A stretch of 64,000 nt of DNA from Owenia fusiformis (GCA_903813345.2 CAIIXF020000003.1:15764931-15828930); one strand, 5' to 3'; positions 11,901 through 26,900 are shown, counted from the first letter of the stretch. The notes: generated by a model from the letters alone, not told the origin. Program-made: numbers and translations.

Positions 11901-14900
11901 AGGATTCGATTCTTGAAATCCAGATTCAACAAACCTAATTAGCAAATGTCAATGCTGGCAAATGTAGTTGGTTTTAATTCATAGAAAAACAATACAGTTA
12001 ATGAAGGTTGAATGATTTGACTAAAAGCCATCCCCTCATGCATCACATATGTACATATACAATAATACATAACAACAGCTAATCAACCAGTTGGTTGAAC
12101 CGACAGTTTACAAGGGAAGACATATCACATGACATTCATGAGTTGACAAATACGCAAAGGTACCCAGCTATAATATCTGTCCATATCCATGTTTCCGGAA
12201 AGAGTGATCTCACTCTCTCTGGTGTTTTACTTTCACCACGGTCAATTTTAGAATTTGCGTCTTTTCCCCTGTCATCAATTCCTCTCGGGGCCCCGTACGC
12301 TACGTCTACATCAGGGAACATTGCATAATAATAAACTGAAACATACGTTGAAATATTTAAAAAATACACGTTAAGAAACAAAATAAAATAACTACATCAT
12401 GGCAGAGGCAGAAAACACAGAAATGCCAGTCCCTTCATAAGATAAACTAAAATATGTAGTAACACTGAAAACAGCAAGTCCAGAGAGTAGCAAATCCCAA
12501 GTCCTCCTAAGCAGGTGTCCAGAATCCGTACCTCCTTCCCCCTGCTATAACCAATTTGGAAGCGCCCTATTTAACTGAATCAAGTGATCTAATTATGCGC
12601 AATGGCTTATACATGATTTCTGTCGCAGTGTTGCGACAGCCAATCAGATTGCGAGTTCTTAATCGGGGAAATGGTAACTGCTTATCGCAGGGGGTAAAAA
12701 GAAAGAATATATTCTGGATTTTGAAGCCCTGTGATCGGAGGATGCAAATCCCACTGAACAAAACATGTTTCGATAAATAACGGCCATCTTGAATTTTTTC
12801 CAGAGCAGAGGTCCTTTATCTCTGGGGATCCCAATATTAAATTTTAAACAAATCCGTTCACTGGTATTCGAGTTATCGTAAATATATTGTAAATCCTAAC
12901 CGTAAAGCAAATTCAACAAAAATAAGATAAGCCCCCACCAGCACAACTAATGTGTCCAAATAAGAGTACGGCGATTTTAGTGACTATTATCCCTTGATTA
13001 CCTAGATATAAACACCAATTCGCTTCTCAAGAAATGCCATTCAATGCCTTTACCATTAACGTAAACAATGTTTTGGAGGATGCATTACAAACTTTTTATG
13101 AACATTATTCATTTAGTTTTTGCACTTGGAATCGTTTACATTTCTATATTATTCTCATGCACTGACTTTGATGCAAATGTCCTTCATTAAATAGTGAACC
13201 AAATTGATATTGTGGAGCTCTTTGAAGCATGGAAATGTAAGGTTTAACAATATGTGTGAGTTTTTTCAGATGTTAATCGTTTGATATTTTCTAGGTCAAT
13301 ATCCTGACACATGTTTTGTCTCATCCTTTGAATTCAAAGCAAAGTAATGGGTAATTTAAATAAATACTCTTCTTCCACAATTGTAACAATGTACATAAAG
13401 GCTATGCAAAAACCATGTCCATCCCACCTGACAATTTACAAGAGAAGACACATCATGACATTTATGAGTTGATAAATAAAAGGTACCCAGCCATAATATC
13501 TGTCCAGATCCATGTTTCTGGAAAGAGTGATCTTACTCTCTCTGGTGACTCAGTTGTTTTAATTTTACCACCTTTGAATTTAGGTTCAGCAAAATGTCCA
13601 AGTGCACCACCGTTTGTAAATACGAAGCTTTCTTTTTCCAAAAGAAACCCTGAAAATAGTGTTTTCATGGGAACAAATACTATAATGAAAAAGCAACACA
13701 AATGTAAGCAAACTGGGAAAACTGAAATGGGAGTTCCCTATACCTTTCGTGTCACGTGGTATAGTGATTACTATTCATTTAGATACTTTGTTAAATTTCC
13801 ATTGTACACGATCATGCCACTGTTCCCAACAGGTTACTTTGACGTAACGTTCAGTTGTTTTCTTCATTTTAACCTAGTATCCTAACTAAAAACGATTGTT
13901 ATTTAAAACACAAATGGCTACAATACTTGTACGCGGTAAAAATATGAATGCACAAGTGCAAAAGGAAAAAGACCAAGAAGTGCCACAGAACACGGCAAGA
14001 AAAATAATACATATAAAGGTACACCAGTCATAAGGAAATCAAAACCCAAGTATCCCAAACCACAATCACACGGGAAATCTAGCAATGTTTAATACCCCCT
14101 CGACCAAGTACAACTACCACACTTCGAGACGACAAAACAAAGGGCCATTTCATTCATATTGAAGAAAGTAAAACACCTATGAAGAATAAATTTAGAATTG
14201 AGATCCAATAGTCATGATCTTAAAACTAGTTGTTGTATTCATACAAGATAGAGAATTCAGTCTAAAATGATGTGACGTGATGCTATGGTTATTACTTTTG
14301 TTTGATTACGTTGTTTCTTGGATTTTGAATTTTGTGATATTTCCAAGGTCAATATATCCTGACTAGTTTCCTGACGTATTCTTTAAATTCAAAGTAAGTA
14401 TTGGGTACTTATTTGAATAGATACCACAAATGCCCCAATGTACACACAGACCATACTATTACAACACCAAGATACCACCTGACAGTTTACAAAGGAAGTT
14501 CTGCAATTTGACATGTGTAGATAAATAAAAGGTACCCAGTTATTTGATCTGCCCATATCCATGTTTCCGGAAAGAGTGATCTCTCTGGTATTGTAATTTC
14601 ACTATCGTTTCCCCAATCCTCTCCATATTCATAAAACACTGGGTATACTGAAATAATAGCCCTAATATAATGCTTCATGGTGACATAAATGTGATGATCC
14701 AATATTAATCTTAAAAACTTTGTAACTTCGCTATTTATTTCTGTTGGTGTGCTTATGCCTTTTTAGATGTTCTTTTCGCCGACCAGGGTTCGAGGTCATT
14801 CCAAATGACACGAGTGTAAAATGAGGCCATGACAAATAAAAAATGCTTAATAAGAATATCATCTGTGTTATCTTGTATCTACCGAGAAGCTAAACTAAGC

Positions 14901-17900
14901 AAAGTCAGAAGACCCCTTAAAAAGGAAGAGGAGAGAAAATCCCAGAGTGACCATTTCATAATTAAGATATATCCTCAGCATCTATCAAATGCTACAATTA
15001 GGACATTACTGTAGATAATAGTGTTCCGAGCCTTGGTTTTTAAAGCTGCTGGGCTAAGTCAAAGTTGTCTCAAAAAGTTGAACATGCTTTCATATGATAT
15101 ATAATACAAGGAGGTATGTCATTAGGATTGACGATTGGCCGGGAATGGTCATTTTGACACACCCTGTATATTCATATTACTATAGTAAAGAATTTACAAC
15201 ATATACAATGAAAATAGGTAAGAGTAAGAAAAGGCAAGGAAACCCCATAGCTAAAAACCTTTACTTTGAATCTAGTTACTGTATAATGACGTGGTTTACA
15301 ATATCCCTTTAATCTTTGGACAATCCGGACTCGTCATGCCAACGAACAAGTATAATCTTCAAATACCAGTCCAACCATATACAGTTAAACATATAGATAT
15401 GCATTTTGATGCTGCTTCTATCAAAGTGGTCCAGGATCGACCATTCTGTTGGATTTATATACACAAGAATTTAATTTTACCAGGGTATAGATGTTACAAT
15501 TGATATAGTTGGATTAGGAACATTTAAATGGGTAATAAAAAGTATAGCGTTTATTATAAGTACCCCAATATCACGTTTGTCCATAACCATGTTTCGGGGA
15601 AACGTGTTCGGATACTAATAGAAGCAGATGCTTGGGTTTTAGGTCTAACTTTAAACTTAGTTTGCAACGAGTCCTTTGTGCTATCATCAACATAAAATGA
15701 TGCCGCACAACGTTTTCCTTTGCGACAACCCCTTATCAAAAAGGGTGCTGAAAATGAATGATTCAGTAAATATAATGTATACAATAAAAGTAGGCTAATT
15801 TTTGGGGTTTACTCCGACGTGTATATAACCCGCAGACACAATGTACGAGGTGGAGCAAATTAAATAATTTTGTCCAATTCTTTATGAAACCATAATGAAC
15901 TATGAAGGGCTACTTTTCATAAATGCACTGTAAAATAAAATGTTTCCGTAAATACGATGACCGTTTACCTTGAATAAATCCACTGAAATACTCCAAGCTG
16001 ATTGGTTGGATACACTTGGCAATTTTGAATGGTAAATACTAAATTACCAAATAACGTTAGATCAATTGATCCCACTCAACATTACTTAAAACATAAATCA
16101 CAATTTTTAGTTGCATACATTACAATTTTTCGGGTATCTAATATAAATTCAAATCATTTTAGCACCATATTGTTGATAATGTGTTATTCCTCTCTCCACT
16201 TGTTCACAAAAAATCGACAGATGGAATGAGCTCATGGTGAGCTTAATAAATCCTCCAGCTAGTAGAATTAGCTGGAAAGCTATCAGCATAATGGCTATTA
16301 CAAACACAGATTATGGGTAGAATTAAAGATGGCAGCAGCAATAGAATCTAACTCAGCAATTGCCATGCCATCTTTAATTAAAGAATATTTCGTCCACCCT
16401 TAGCCTGGGGTTATAAAGATTCTCATTTTGTTTTGTAAAAATAAGACGATCGTAAAACCTCCAAAACGTTCCAGTTTTGCATATCAATTGCATTCAATAA
16501 TATGCACCTGTATCATGGAAAGTCATTTTAGTACTGTGATACTATTACTACTCCAGGTAATGTGATACCATACCTGGAGGTGTAAAGATGGCTCCAAGTG
16601 TTCAAATCGGGTAATTTCAACTTTAAAACAAGAACACAAACGTGTACAAAATGTCCCCACCAAGTGGTGATCCCGTGAAATTGTTATCCTGAAAATGAGT
16701 AGACAAGACTTTACCAACACAATTTGAGGACGGAAAATCCAAAGTGGCCACCTTAAAATTTACCCAGAATGCCAAAAATTTAGTCAGTTCTAGATTTTCA
16801 TACTAAGAACCACCCCTGAAAATTTGAAATTGATCCGTCACACAGTTAACCAGAAAACATGTAAACAAGACTTTACAGACAAGATTTCAGGATGGAAAAT
16901 CCAAAATGGCTGCCTTGACATTTACCCAGAATGTCAAAAAACTAATCTGTTTGTAGATTTTCATACTAGAATCATCCCTGAAAATATGAAATTGATCTAC
17001 CAAACGGTTCACCTGAAAACGGGTAGACAAGACTTTACAGACAAGATTTTAGGACAGAAAATCCAAAATGGCTGCCTTAACATTTACGCAGAATGCAAAA
17101 AAAGTAATCAGATGTAGATTTTCATACAAAGAATCATCCCTGAAAATTTGAAATTGATCTATCAAACCGTTCTCCTAAAAACGCGTAGACAAGACTTTAC
17201 AGGCAAGATTTTAAGACGGAAAATCCAAAATGGCTGCCTTGACATTTACCCAGAATGCAAAAAAACTAATCAGTTCTAGATTTTCATACTAAGAATCATT
17301 CCTGAAAATTTGAAATTGATCTACGAAACGGTTCACCTGAAAACGAGTAGACAAGACTTTACAGACAAGATTTTAGGACGGAAATCCAAAATGGCTGCCT
17401 TGACATTTACCCAGAATGCCAAAAAACTAATGAGATCTAGATTTTTATACTAAGAATCATCCCTGAAAATTTGAAATTGATCCACCAAACGGTTCACCTG
17501 AAAACGCGCAGACAAGACTTCACAGACAAGATTTTAGGACCGAAAAATCCAAAATGGCCGACAATAAAAAAGTCCTTATGAGTTTTTGCTGATTTCTTTT
17601 TACAAAATTATCACATATAACTACTGTTAACAATAAAGTAGGCTTTTACAGCAAAGTACATCTGAAATTATTTATAAAGCTACTAAATAGTTAAAGTATG
17701 AAAACTCAAAAACACCATTCAATATGATACAAAGTATTATCGCGCGCTAACTTTTCTTAAGACATTCAAAATGGCTGACATGACTAAGCTAGCAGGTCCA
17801 AAACCTAATCAGATCTAGAATGAAGTGAGTTGAACAAGATGTTAAAGTTTTAAAAGCAACTGTGAAGCAGTTTTTCTTAAAGTTTGCAGACAAGGATTTT

Positions 17901-20900
17901 AGCATTTGACTTCAAAATGGCCGACAGGAAGTAGGTATCGAGTTAATTTTTTTTCATCCACATCTGTATGCACTCATAAGTTATCCCTGAAAATTTGAAG
18001 GTGATATCTGTAGCGGTTTTGGAGAAAACTGCCGGACGTACGGACAGACGGACAGACAGACGGACAGACAGACGGACAGACAGACGGACGGACGGACGCG
18101 CCTAGGCCGACAATATGGCCCCACACTATGTGGTGGGGACATAATTACCCAGTATTTAAAAGCATGACACCGGTGTAATAACAGATTCAGATACACGTGT
18201 GTGAAAGCCACACCCTTCTCGGATACCACAGTGTTCGGATCTCTTGCCCAACTATTCTGAGAATCAAAGATTTTCTGAGTTCACTTATTCTATGAGAACA
18301 TCAAATTCACAAGGGAAGGTGACCAAAAATATTTTGCGGGGATAACGTTACGCATAAAATGTTGGTTAACTTTTGAAAAATGGGCCCACTTCGAAATTGT
18401 AACAATTTTTTTCAATAATTATTTTCTATTTTGAAATTAAGATCCAGCCTGAGTATATTAATATATTATATTTCAATATTATGTTGCTTCTGAGCTGTTC
18501 CACGGTTCACAATTCGCACACCCGGGGATCTGCCAGCCCCCAACAGCTTTCATGCTTGTTTATAACGGAAGGCATTCACATAAGTACATCTGATATTTCT
18601 AATAATCCTATACTTAGTGTACTAAATGTATAATAACATAAAAAAATCTGATATCTATTGGCAAAATGAATAACCTGAGGATATCGCCACGATATGCCCC
18701 AGAAAACCAATATAGGAAAGATATCGTGATGATATACTCCGTTCGTTGATTTCCAGCTTATTTGAACTATTTGACATTAAATTAAATTTTCAATGATATT
18801 ATACATTAAGTGCAATACTTGTGAGTGTAGGATAATAAGACCATCCTATGATTTTTTCAGAATAGCATTTTAATCTACTCGTCGATATTGATATATGCAC
18901 TCGTTCGCTTCACTTTCTCATGCAGATATCAATATCACCTCGTACATAAAGACGGTATTCCTCAAAATCATAGGATATCCTATAAATATAAACGTACGGT
19001 AATCATCCTTCTCTTTGTGGATGTATGCGTCTGTTAGTACTTTTACACCAGCATTCTGAAATCAACCACTAAATATTAACTCTATATGAATGATACGTAA
19101 CATACTACTCAACAGGAAATTGATTCAGGATTAAACTTTTTATTAAAAAGAACGTTTGATGTATTGAACTTTAGATTATATAAATAATATCTTTGTTCAA
19201 ATATTTTACATTCACTTAAATTTTTGTTATCCAAAGAAATGTGGAAGAAGTGCTAAATCGTATTGGGCTTTGTAATCTCATTCTTCTTGCTGTGTTTGAT
19301 GAAAAACTTACCTCAAACATCTCCGTTGCATCAGCTCCAATGTCAAACCAGGGCCACCAGATTGATCTTCTGCGCCTTCTCCTGCCCCAGGGACGTATCG
19401 GGCTCGGGAAGTTAGTATTATCCTCTGATGTGTCATATGAGCCCAGTTCACTTAGCACCTAAAGAGCAATAGCGATAGACAATACGTTATGGGTAAGTTA
19501 AATGTTTACACACATAACATTAACCAAATGAACATTGAAATAACGACTCATCGTGACGTTGCAATGTACCAGGAAGTAGAAGGTCCCCATTGTGCCGGTT
19601 AAACTCTGAATATTGTATTTTAAAAAAAAATTCATACGTCAGCCTGTGTGATGTCATTTCCTGTCTTCAGGAGAAGAACGCTCTGGTCTACAGCAAGTAT
19701 TCCTACAAAAGATCCACTTGTTGCCGTGACGTCGACTGTCACTTCTTCACCAGGTTTTGTCTGAGGTTTGTTAAATCGCACTGTAACCTAATAAATATAG
19801 ATACTGACTATATGTAAACATAACTAACATTCACAAAATATATTTATACGCTCCAAGATGATACTATTTGGGTTACAGCATCACTCATTCGTGGGTCAGT
19901 TTCCGTTCATTTAGGCTAATATCTAAAGACCTAGAAATGTGTATACGAAAAGGTATTTCAAACTTGGTCGAGTGTTCATGATCATTTGAAAGAGTTTTTA
20001 CTCCAGGCCTGAGGTAAGGTCAAAAATTTACATATCAATATGTATATATTGCTTTAAAAAATAATTTGGTTTAGAAAAATAAATGCTATGATGTTTATAA
20101 AAGGTGATATCACTGATGTTTTCACGTACATCATTCTTACATGCACAATTGACCTTGACCTCCAAGCTATCAGCAATGACTTCACTTTTATCAATATAGA
20201 AGACGATGATCCGGGCAGTGGGTGCCATAAGACAAGTGACTTCAATACTAAACGTTGCAACTTTGCCTGACATGCTCACTTCATCTACTTCAATGATATT
20301 CCCACGAGCAATAACCTAAAATAAAATAATGAATTAGTAAACGATAGTAAATGATAATTACCTCTAGAAGGATTATGGATTCTATACATACTTTTGAATA
20401 ATAGTCTTGGGACCCCAAACAGAGTACAATTTTGAACCAAAAGCTTGAATTTGAGTTTTTGCATACTCCTAAAATCTGTATTTTAGCATATAATCGCCTA
20501 AAAGTCAATTGAAAGCTTTTCAATAGGATGGTGCCATGGTCTGAATGGATGCGGAGATTCGATCGGCTGCGATTAAAAAGACTTTTATAATTATTTGAAA
20601 ATTTCCTCCAGTGGCAAAATACACCACAAACTCTGACCACTTTTATGTCATCTATCGTGATTGATACAAGAATTTCTAAATAGTGCAAAATAAATAACTA
20701 AATCTAATAATTGGTTAAATGAGGGGTTGAATACTGGATTTTGGTTGAATTGAGTATGGGATTAAACCTACACTGGCTTGGATAAGGAACTTCAAATATC
20801 AATGAAGATATTTATAATGATGGTATTTCCTGGGAAAACGTGAATTCCTCATACGGAATAATATATCTATCTATGGAGGAAGCGCTTGCAATACCTTGGC

Positions 20901-23900
20901 GAGCAATACTTCAATGATATATTCCTTATTTTTCGTACTTTGCACTCGATGGCAGTCATAAATCTCTCCTTGGAGGAGCCCTGAATTACATAATGCACTA
21001 ACAAATTTTGTGTTAGTCGGGAATGGAACTCGAGAAAAAGCGACATTGGTGACCTTAGCTCTGCAAATGATATAAGTTTACCTCCATCAATACGCTCTCC
21101 GTATTAAATACATTTGAGAGGTGATTTTTCAAAATCAAAAGTTGTAATTTTTTAGATTCAAAGCTTAGTACTTACAATATATTTAAATCCTGTTATGGCC
21201 TTAGTTGATCTGACCTTGAACTCTGCATTCATCCCCGCCTGAGATAAACAAAAATACAAATGGTCAAACTAAATGTAATACCTGTCTTAAAAAAGATCAT
21301 CCTGTGTTCCGATAGTTCTATGTTTTATGATCAATATCAAAATATTACCTTTACTTCCTCCAAATCTGTGACGAGGCTGATTTGAATTCCATTATTCGTT
21401 TCAGTGTGAAATTTATCAACAGTTTTGTAGGCAGAAATCCTAGTATTGCTTACCAACACAGCCTAACAGACGTGAAAAATAAATTATACGATCTATAACC
21501 TACTGCACATTTAAAGTACTTCTAAATGTTGTATCAATACACTCTTCAGTAGCAAATTGATTCCGGATTCATGCAACATCATGCATATGATTAGAAGGAT
21601 CTTGATATTTTGAACTGTATTTGAGATGAATATACACCCACTTACCCTTAAATCCAGTGTGTCGATGTCCATGTCGATGTTTGTAATAGTGATGACTACA
21701 ACACCGTCGTCGGGAATGCGATATTCACTTTCAACTGTTGTCGGTGTCGGTTTGACATATCTACGTAAAACGATTAATGCCGTTGGATACATTAAATTAT
21801 CATTTATTTGGGCTTTTATTAGCTAGTATTATCGAACAATAAAAAGCATTTCAACGGTCTTATATTTTAAACAAATGTTTTAAATTACAAATAAAGGCGT
21901 TGATACGCACCAAAGTGAAAGAAAAAGAAAGATGTTTTAAAAAGGAGTAATGATAATTTAGGTATACAGTCTATTCATACGGCAATGTGAGATTTTTGTT
22001 AACAAGCATTTCCTACCGGCCGAAAAATCGATTGTGGTTCGTTGTTGCGTAAAATGAGATTCTCTCATTATGTCCAACACCAAGAGGTGAACCATCGGGC
22101 CTCGATGCCTTTACCTATAACAAATCGGATAACGATTTTTGGCTTCCAGATTCTTCAACCCTAACCCTTAAATTTCCCTAAACCATAACCCTAATTAGTT
22201 AATAAAAACACTAAATGAAATTCTGCGATAAGAGCTGGTGTGAAAAGTCCACTCTAGTGGAGATCGAACCGATGACCCTTCGATTTCCGAACGAGTGGCC
22301 TACCACTGAGCTATTCACCCTAAAGAATTTCGCTTTGCCATCTCCGGTTGTGTGGTGCTCATCCGTAACAAATCAGGTAGGGCACGAATACTAAACAATA
22401 ATATGTCCAAAGATGGATGTTATATGGGGTTAATATCGGCCTTTCTCTACAAAAAATGACAATAGGAGTGACACCACCAATGTCATCATCCTGGGATCAA
22501 CGTAATATACTCCACCTGTCACATAATTACTGAGGGTGGTTCGGGAAGCTTAGACACTAGACTATGTCTCCCAGGTCAACTAAACGAGACTGCTCACCAT
22601 TTGACACCGACTGCATGACTTGATACGTGTTCACAACGGATGGTGTCTCAAGACATGGTCTAAGTCACCTCTCCAAAAAACTAAGATATATTTTTTCTGT
22701 CCTAGTTTTGGAGCTATTCCACTTGCAGTGCTTTTTAATGATTTTTTTTCTTTTTCTATTTGGCACGAATGGGATTGCACATCTTCGTTATATGGGGTAT
22801 GTTTTTACCCGATATCCCAGTCTATTTAATTCTTCCCTATTGATTTTGTAATTTATTTTAACAAACTACATGAATGCTTCTTAGTGTCAATTATACATGT
22901 ACTTACATATGCGGTGTATGATAGTCCGGCTCTTAGATTATCAGCTGATGCGTCCATGAATTCCAACTTAAAATCGTATTGATGTATCGGTATTTTAAGT
23001 TCTTCCGACGACAAAACTATATTTGTCAAATCTTCTTTTACCTCTGCTATACATATAATGTCGTAATAGTGAATAACTGTTCTTCCAGTTACGGCTAGGA
23101 GCTCCGAAATTGGAATAGAAAATGCTACTCTGCCATCAATCTACAAATAAAAAAGGAAATTACTTAATGTGACAATCCTTACTAAAAATCATATTTCAGT
23201 GATAAAATTCAAGGTATAGGTCCTGGGGCGTGTGTAATTTGCAGTTTCCCCCTAAAAAACGTTCTAACTTATCCGTCACCAGGGCCAAAATCTTCCTCTT
23301 ATATTCGCGTCGGGAAGGGGTAAAAGTGACGTCACATCACCTAATAAGCCGATACGCGATAATTTTTTAGATTCGTTCAGTTTAGTTACCTCACGTTTGA
23401 AGAGCTCCTATGAGAGGTACAACTTCGTCTACATCCGGGTTCTTTCCCATTGGATTACACAGGAGTGCGATTTTCAATGCCGCACTACGGCTTTATTAAA
23501 CATTTATGTAGTGTTGCATTTGCACAAATGATAGATGTGTATGATATTAAGATATACTAACAAGGCTTTTTGAACTATAATCCCTGATTATTGAATATAA
23601 TGTATCATGTAACTATGTTCGAGCGCTGAGTGGAATATCGGAGGCTGAGAAACTGTCATTTTGTCAAGATTCACGCTAGTTTTATCAGAATTTGTTCGTG
23701 AAATTTTGTTCGAACAATCTTCCGCCAAAATGATGCTATGATTACGCTATGATGTAATCCTCGACCAATGAAATTAGCGGACCGTGACCTTTGACTCTGC
23801 AATCTCCGGACCTTCGTTCAGAGTAATCGACTCGTTCAGCGGGCCAATGAAAATTTGTCCCTTTCAAAGCGATGCATCATGGGAGATATTTATGTAAATT

Positions 23901-26900
23901 ACCATCTGAACTCCTATCGCGAATATGTCTATTCCCGGGAATTTAGTAAAAAATCAGGAAGTCCTCCCAAGAAAAGGTTCAATGCTGTAAAATAAACGCG
24001 GGATAAAGAATTTACAAATGTATTCAAAATGTCAACTTATCAAAACACGATGACTAAGGACTTTAACATGGAAGATCCGAATCAAATTTTTATACAAGGG
24101 CCGATCAAAAAGTTTCTTACCGTTGGCTCTCAATTTTATAATAAGACGAGTTGGAAGCTCAAACTTTAACATGAGACAGGATAGTTAGTTTGCTTGAAAC
24201 TGTACGAGTTTCATATAAATTGGTTTATTGGTAGTGAGGCAGAGTCAATTCATATTTTCAATGACGAAGTTAGGTGGAGCGGCGTTATATATAAAATATC
24301 TGCCCAGTTGTGGTTCTGGAAATTCACCGACATCGTTTCAAACCTCTCATACGAAGGCCTTAAACATGTGTTTTTGGATCGAGTGGACAGATATAGGAAG
24401 TGCATTGCAACTGGGGTTAAATATATATTGAATGAGAATGAATATTAGTAGAAAAACTAATTAAACATGATTAAACTACAGTATGTTGACATCATTGACA
24501 CTTCTTAGTTTTAGAAATTCCAAAACTGCAACTAAGCACAATTTTTTATAAAAAACGCTGCTCCACCTAATTCAATCATTGAAAATATGTGTTGACTCTG
24601 TGTCACTACCAATGAACCAATTTAAACGAAACTCAGACAGTCTCAAGCAAACTTACTACCCTGTCTTATTATAAGATCTAGAGCCAACGGTAAGAAACTT
24701 TTTGATCGGCCCTTGTATATTATGGTGTGACAGAGATCGTGAGTATTGGCAAACGTTTGGAAATACGTTGAAACTAAACGTCCGATCATAACAATATTGA
24801 GTACTTCTAACTTTAATAATGTGTGCTACTTTAATGAGGAAATAATAAAACAAATATTGAATTCTGTGATCGTTTAATATCTGACACCGGTCTGCCTTCG
24901 GTCCCTCGGGGAGATATAAATATGTTCCTCAGGATATACCCTATATCCAAAACCTCCCAGTACATAACCCTTATATATTTCTTAGGCATGTATTCACCTC
25001 GCCCTTTGGGCTGCGGTGAATATACCTTCAGAAATCTATACAGATATTCAACTCCATAGAATTAAGTATTTGAATGTATAGTATTGCACTCAACATCATT
25101 CAATATTTGTATAGCACTACATTTATAATATATTATTATATTTCAGAAACAAGTCAAATTCTTTACTTCAGAGAATATTTTTAATTTATTGAGACTTTCG
25201 ACTAATATCCCTTAGTCTTTTTCAAAATATAACAGCATGTATACAATTTATGTGACGTCATAAACAGACAATGGAAAATTTAATTATGTAATAAATGACC
25301 TAGTAACCTAAAAAATAACAACAACAAGAACTATTATTATATTATTTTACCTGGTATGTCTTATTCACCATTCCTCTGATATTTCTTAAAGAACATTGAA
25401 GTGTCACTTTTCCTTTTACATTCTTTCCATATGTATACCTAAATTAAAAAGAGAACATTTACCTATTGGCATGAATACGTGTGGATATGTTATAAATTGT
25501 TTTGATGATAATGTTATTTAACTTAACAACCTTGGTCTAACCAAAATTTAGGGATTCAGCTCGTCCATGTCATTCCCCTGTGGGATCATGCAACGATTTG
25601 GAAACAACAATTTTTGTGAAATGGTTAAGCACACAATGCACTGAATCCAAGGCTTAAATCCTTAAATAACATTTAAAATTTACCATGGGGGAAATGGTTC
25701 AAAATATTTTTCGCGATGGGATACCCTGTCTACTGGCAAGACAGTGGACATGATATTCAAGAGAGAAAAATGTGGCAGTCATTATTTGTTTTATCATACC
25801 CCATAAGTACTCTGTAAAAATATGAGATTAGGGGTCTATCAATTTTAACATCAATGTTGAAAGATTCTTATTAGCATTAAAAGGTATTTGTTCAACTGAA
25901 GACGGAATAGGATCTAGGAAGATCCTCAGAAGATAACTTGACAAAATTCTTTCAATTTTAGAATTATTTGGGCTCATATCATCCAGTGTTATGTATATTT
26001 TCTAAAAAGCCCTAAACTGTATACTGTATTTCTCTCTAAATATGGCTACCATTTTTTATTTTATGGGAGAATTTAAAAATTTTCTCCATTTTGGCACTTG
26101 GAATCCTTAATATCTAAACCAATTAATAACATATTGTAGATACTATATTTGAGACTTTTAGGAATATATTGGGAGGTCAACTGTACATGTTTTTTGCAAT
26201 TTAGTCAATTCTTACTGATTTGATTCTTAACCTCATATACTTAAGTATTTAAATCACAACTAGCAGAAATATAAGAAATACAATCGACTGGCAGGTAAGC
26301 AGGACTTTCGATCTTTCCAAGGAATAAGGCAATCTACTTTACATCATACGCCATAAAGCTAAGTTCACACCAACGGCGCTTTGATGGCGCTTTAAAGCGG
26401 CGTGCAAAGCGCCGTTGCTGTGAACCTAGCTTAAATAAGCCAATGAGCATCCAGAGTACATATATAGTGTAATATTTAGAGGTTATGTCACTATGACGTG
26501 AAATATGCCTGAGTTCTCCCAATATAGGCCGACCTTGGAAGGCTCTATATTTGGGCAAGAACGAAGGCATATTTCACGTCATAGTGACATAACTGATGTA
26601 TTACATGCCTTTGTTCCCATGGTTACTTTGTATCAATGACGTGACGTCATGATATTATCATGGTTATTAAAGAAATCTAATATCAAAACGAGGTAAGCGG
26701 GCTATATCGGGGTAATCGGGCAATATCGGTGGATATAGCTCGCTAACTTTCCCATTGACTTCAATATAAATGCTTCGCTAGGTATGTAATACAACATAAT
26801 ATAAACCGCACTGTTCTTTATCTAACTTACAATGCTTCGATCTTTCCTGAAATATCCTTATCATCATTATCCCCATCGTATAATATATAGGCTCTGCTAG

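Noticed and set aside
13415-13885. 156-codon plus-strand frame
   Set aside because: It is antisense to bait exon 19c, which has splice sites, phase and the FPETW motif on the minus strand.
17981-18229. Frame with repeated V-C-L-S
   Set aside because: It is the GACA/GACG microsatellite read on the minus strand.
20870-21064. Open minus-strand frame with a possible acceptor inside TEP intron 14
   Set aside because: No A2M similarity; exons 14 and 15 already join in frame at a conserved motif.
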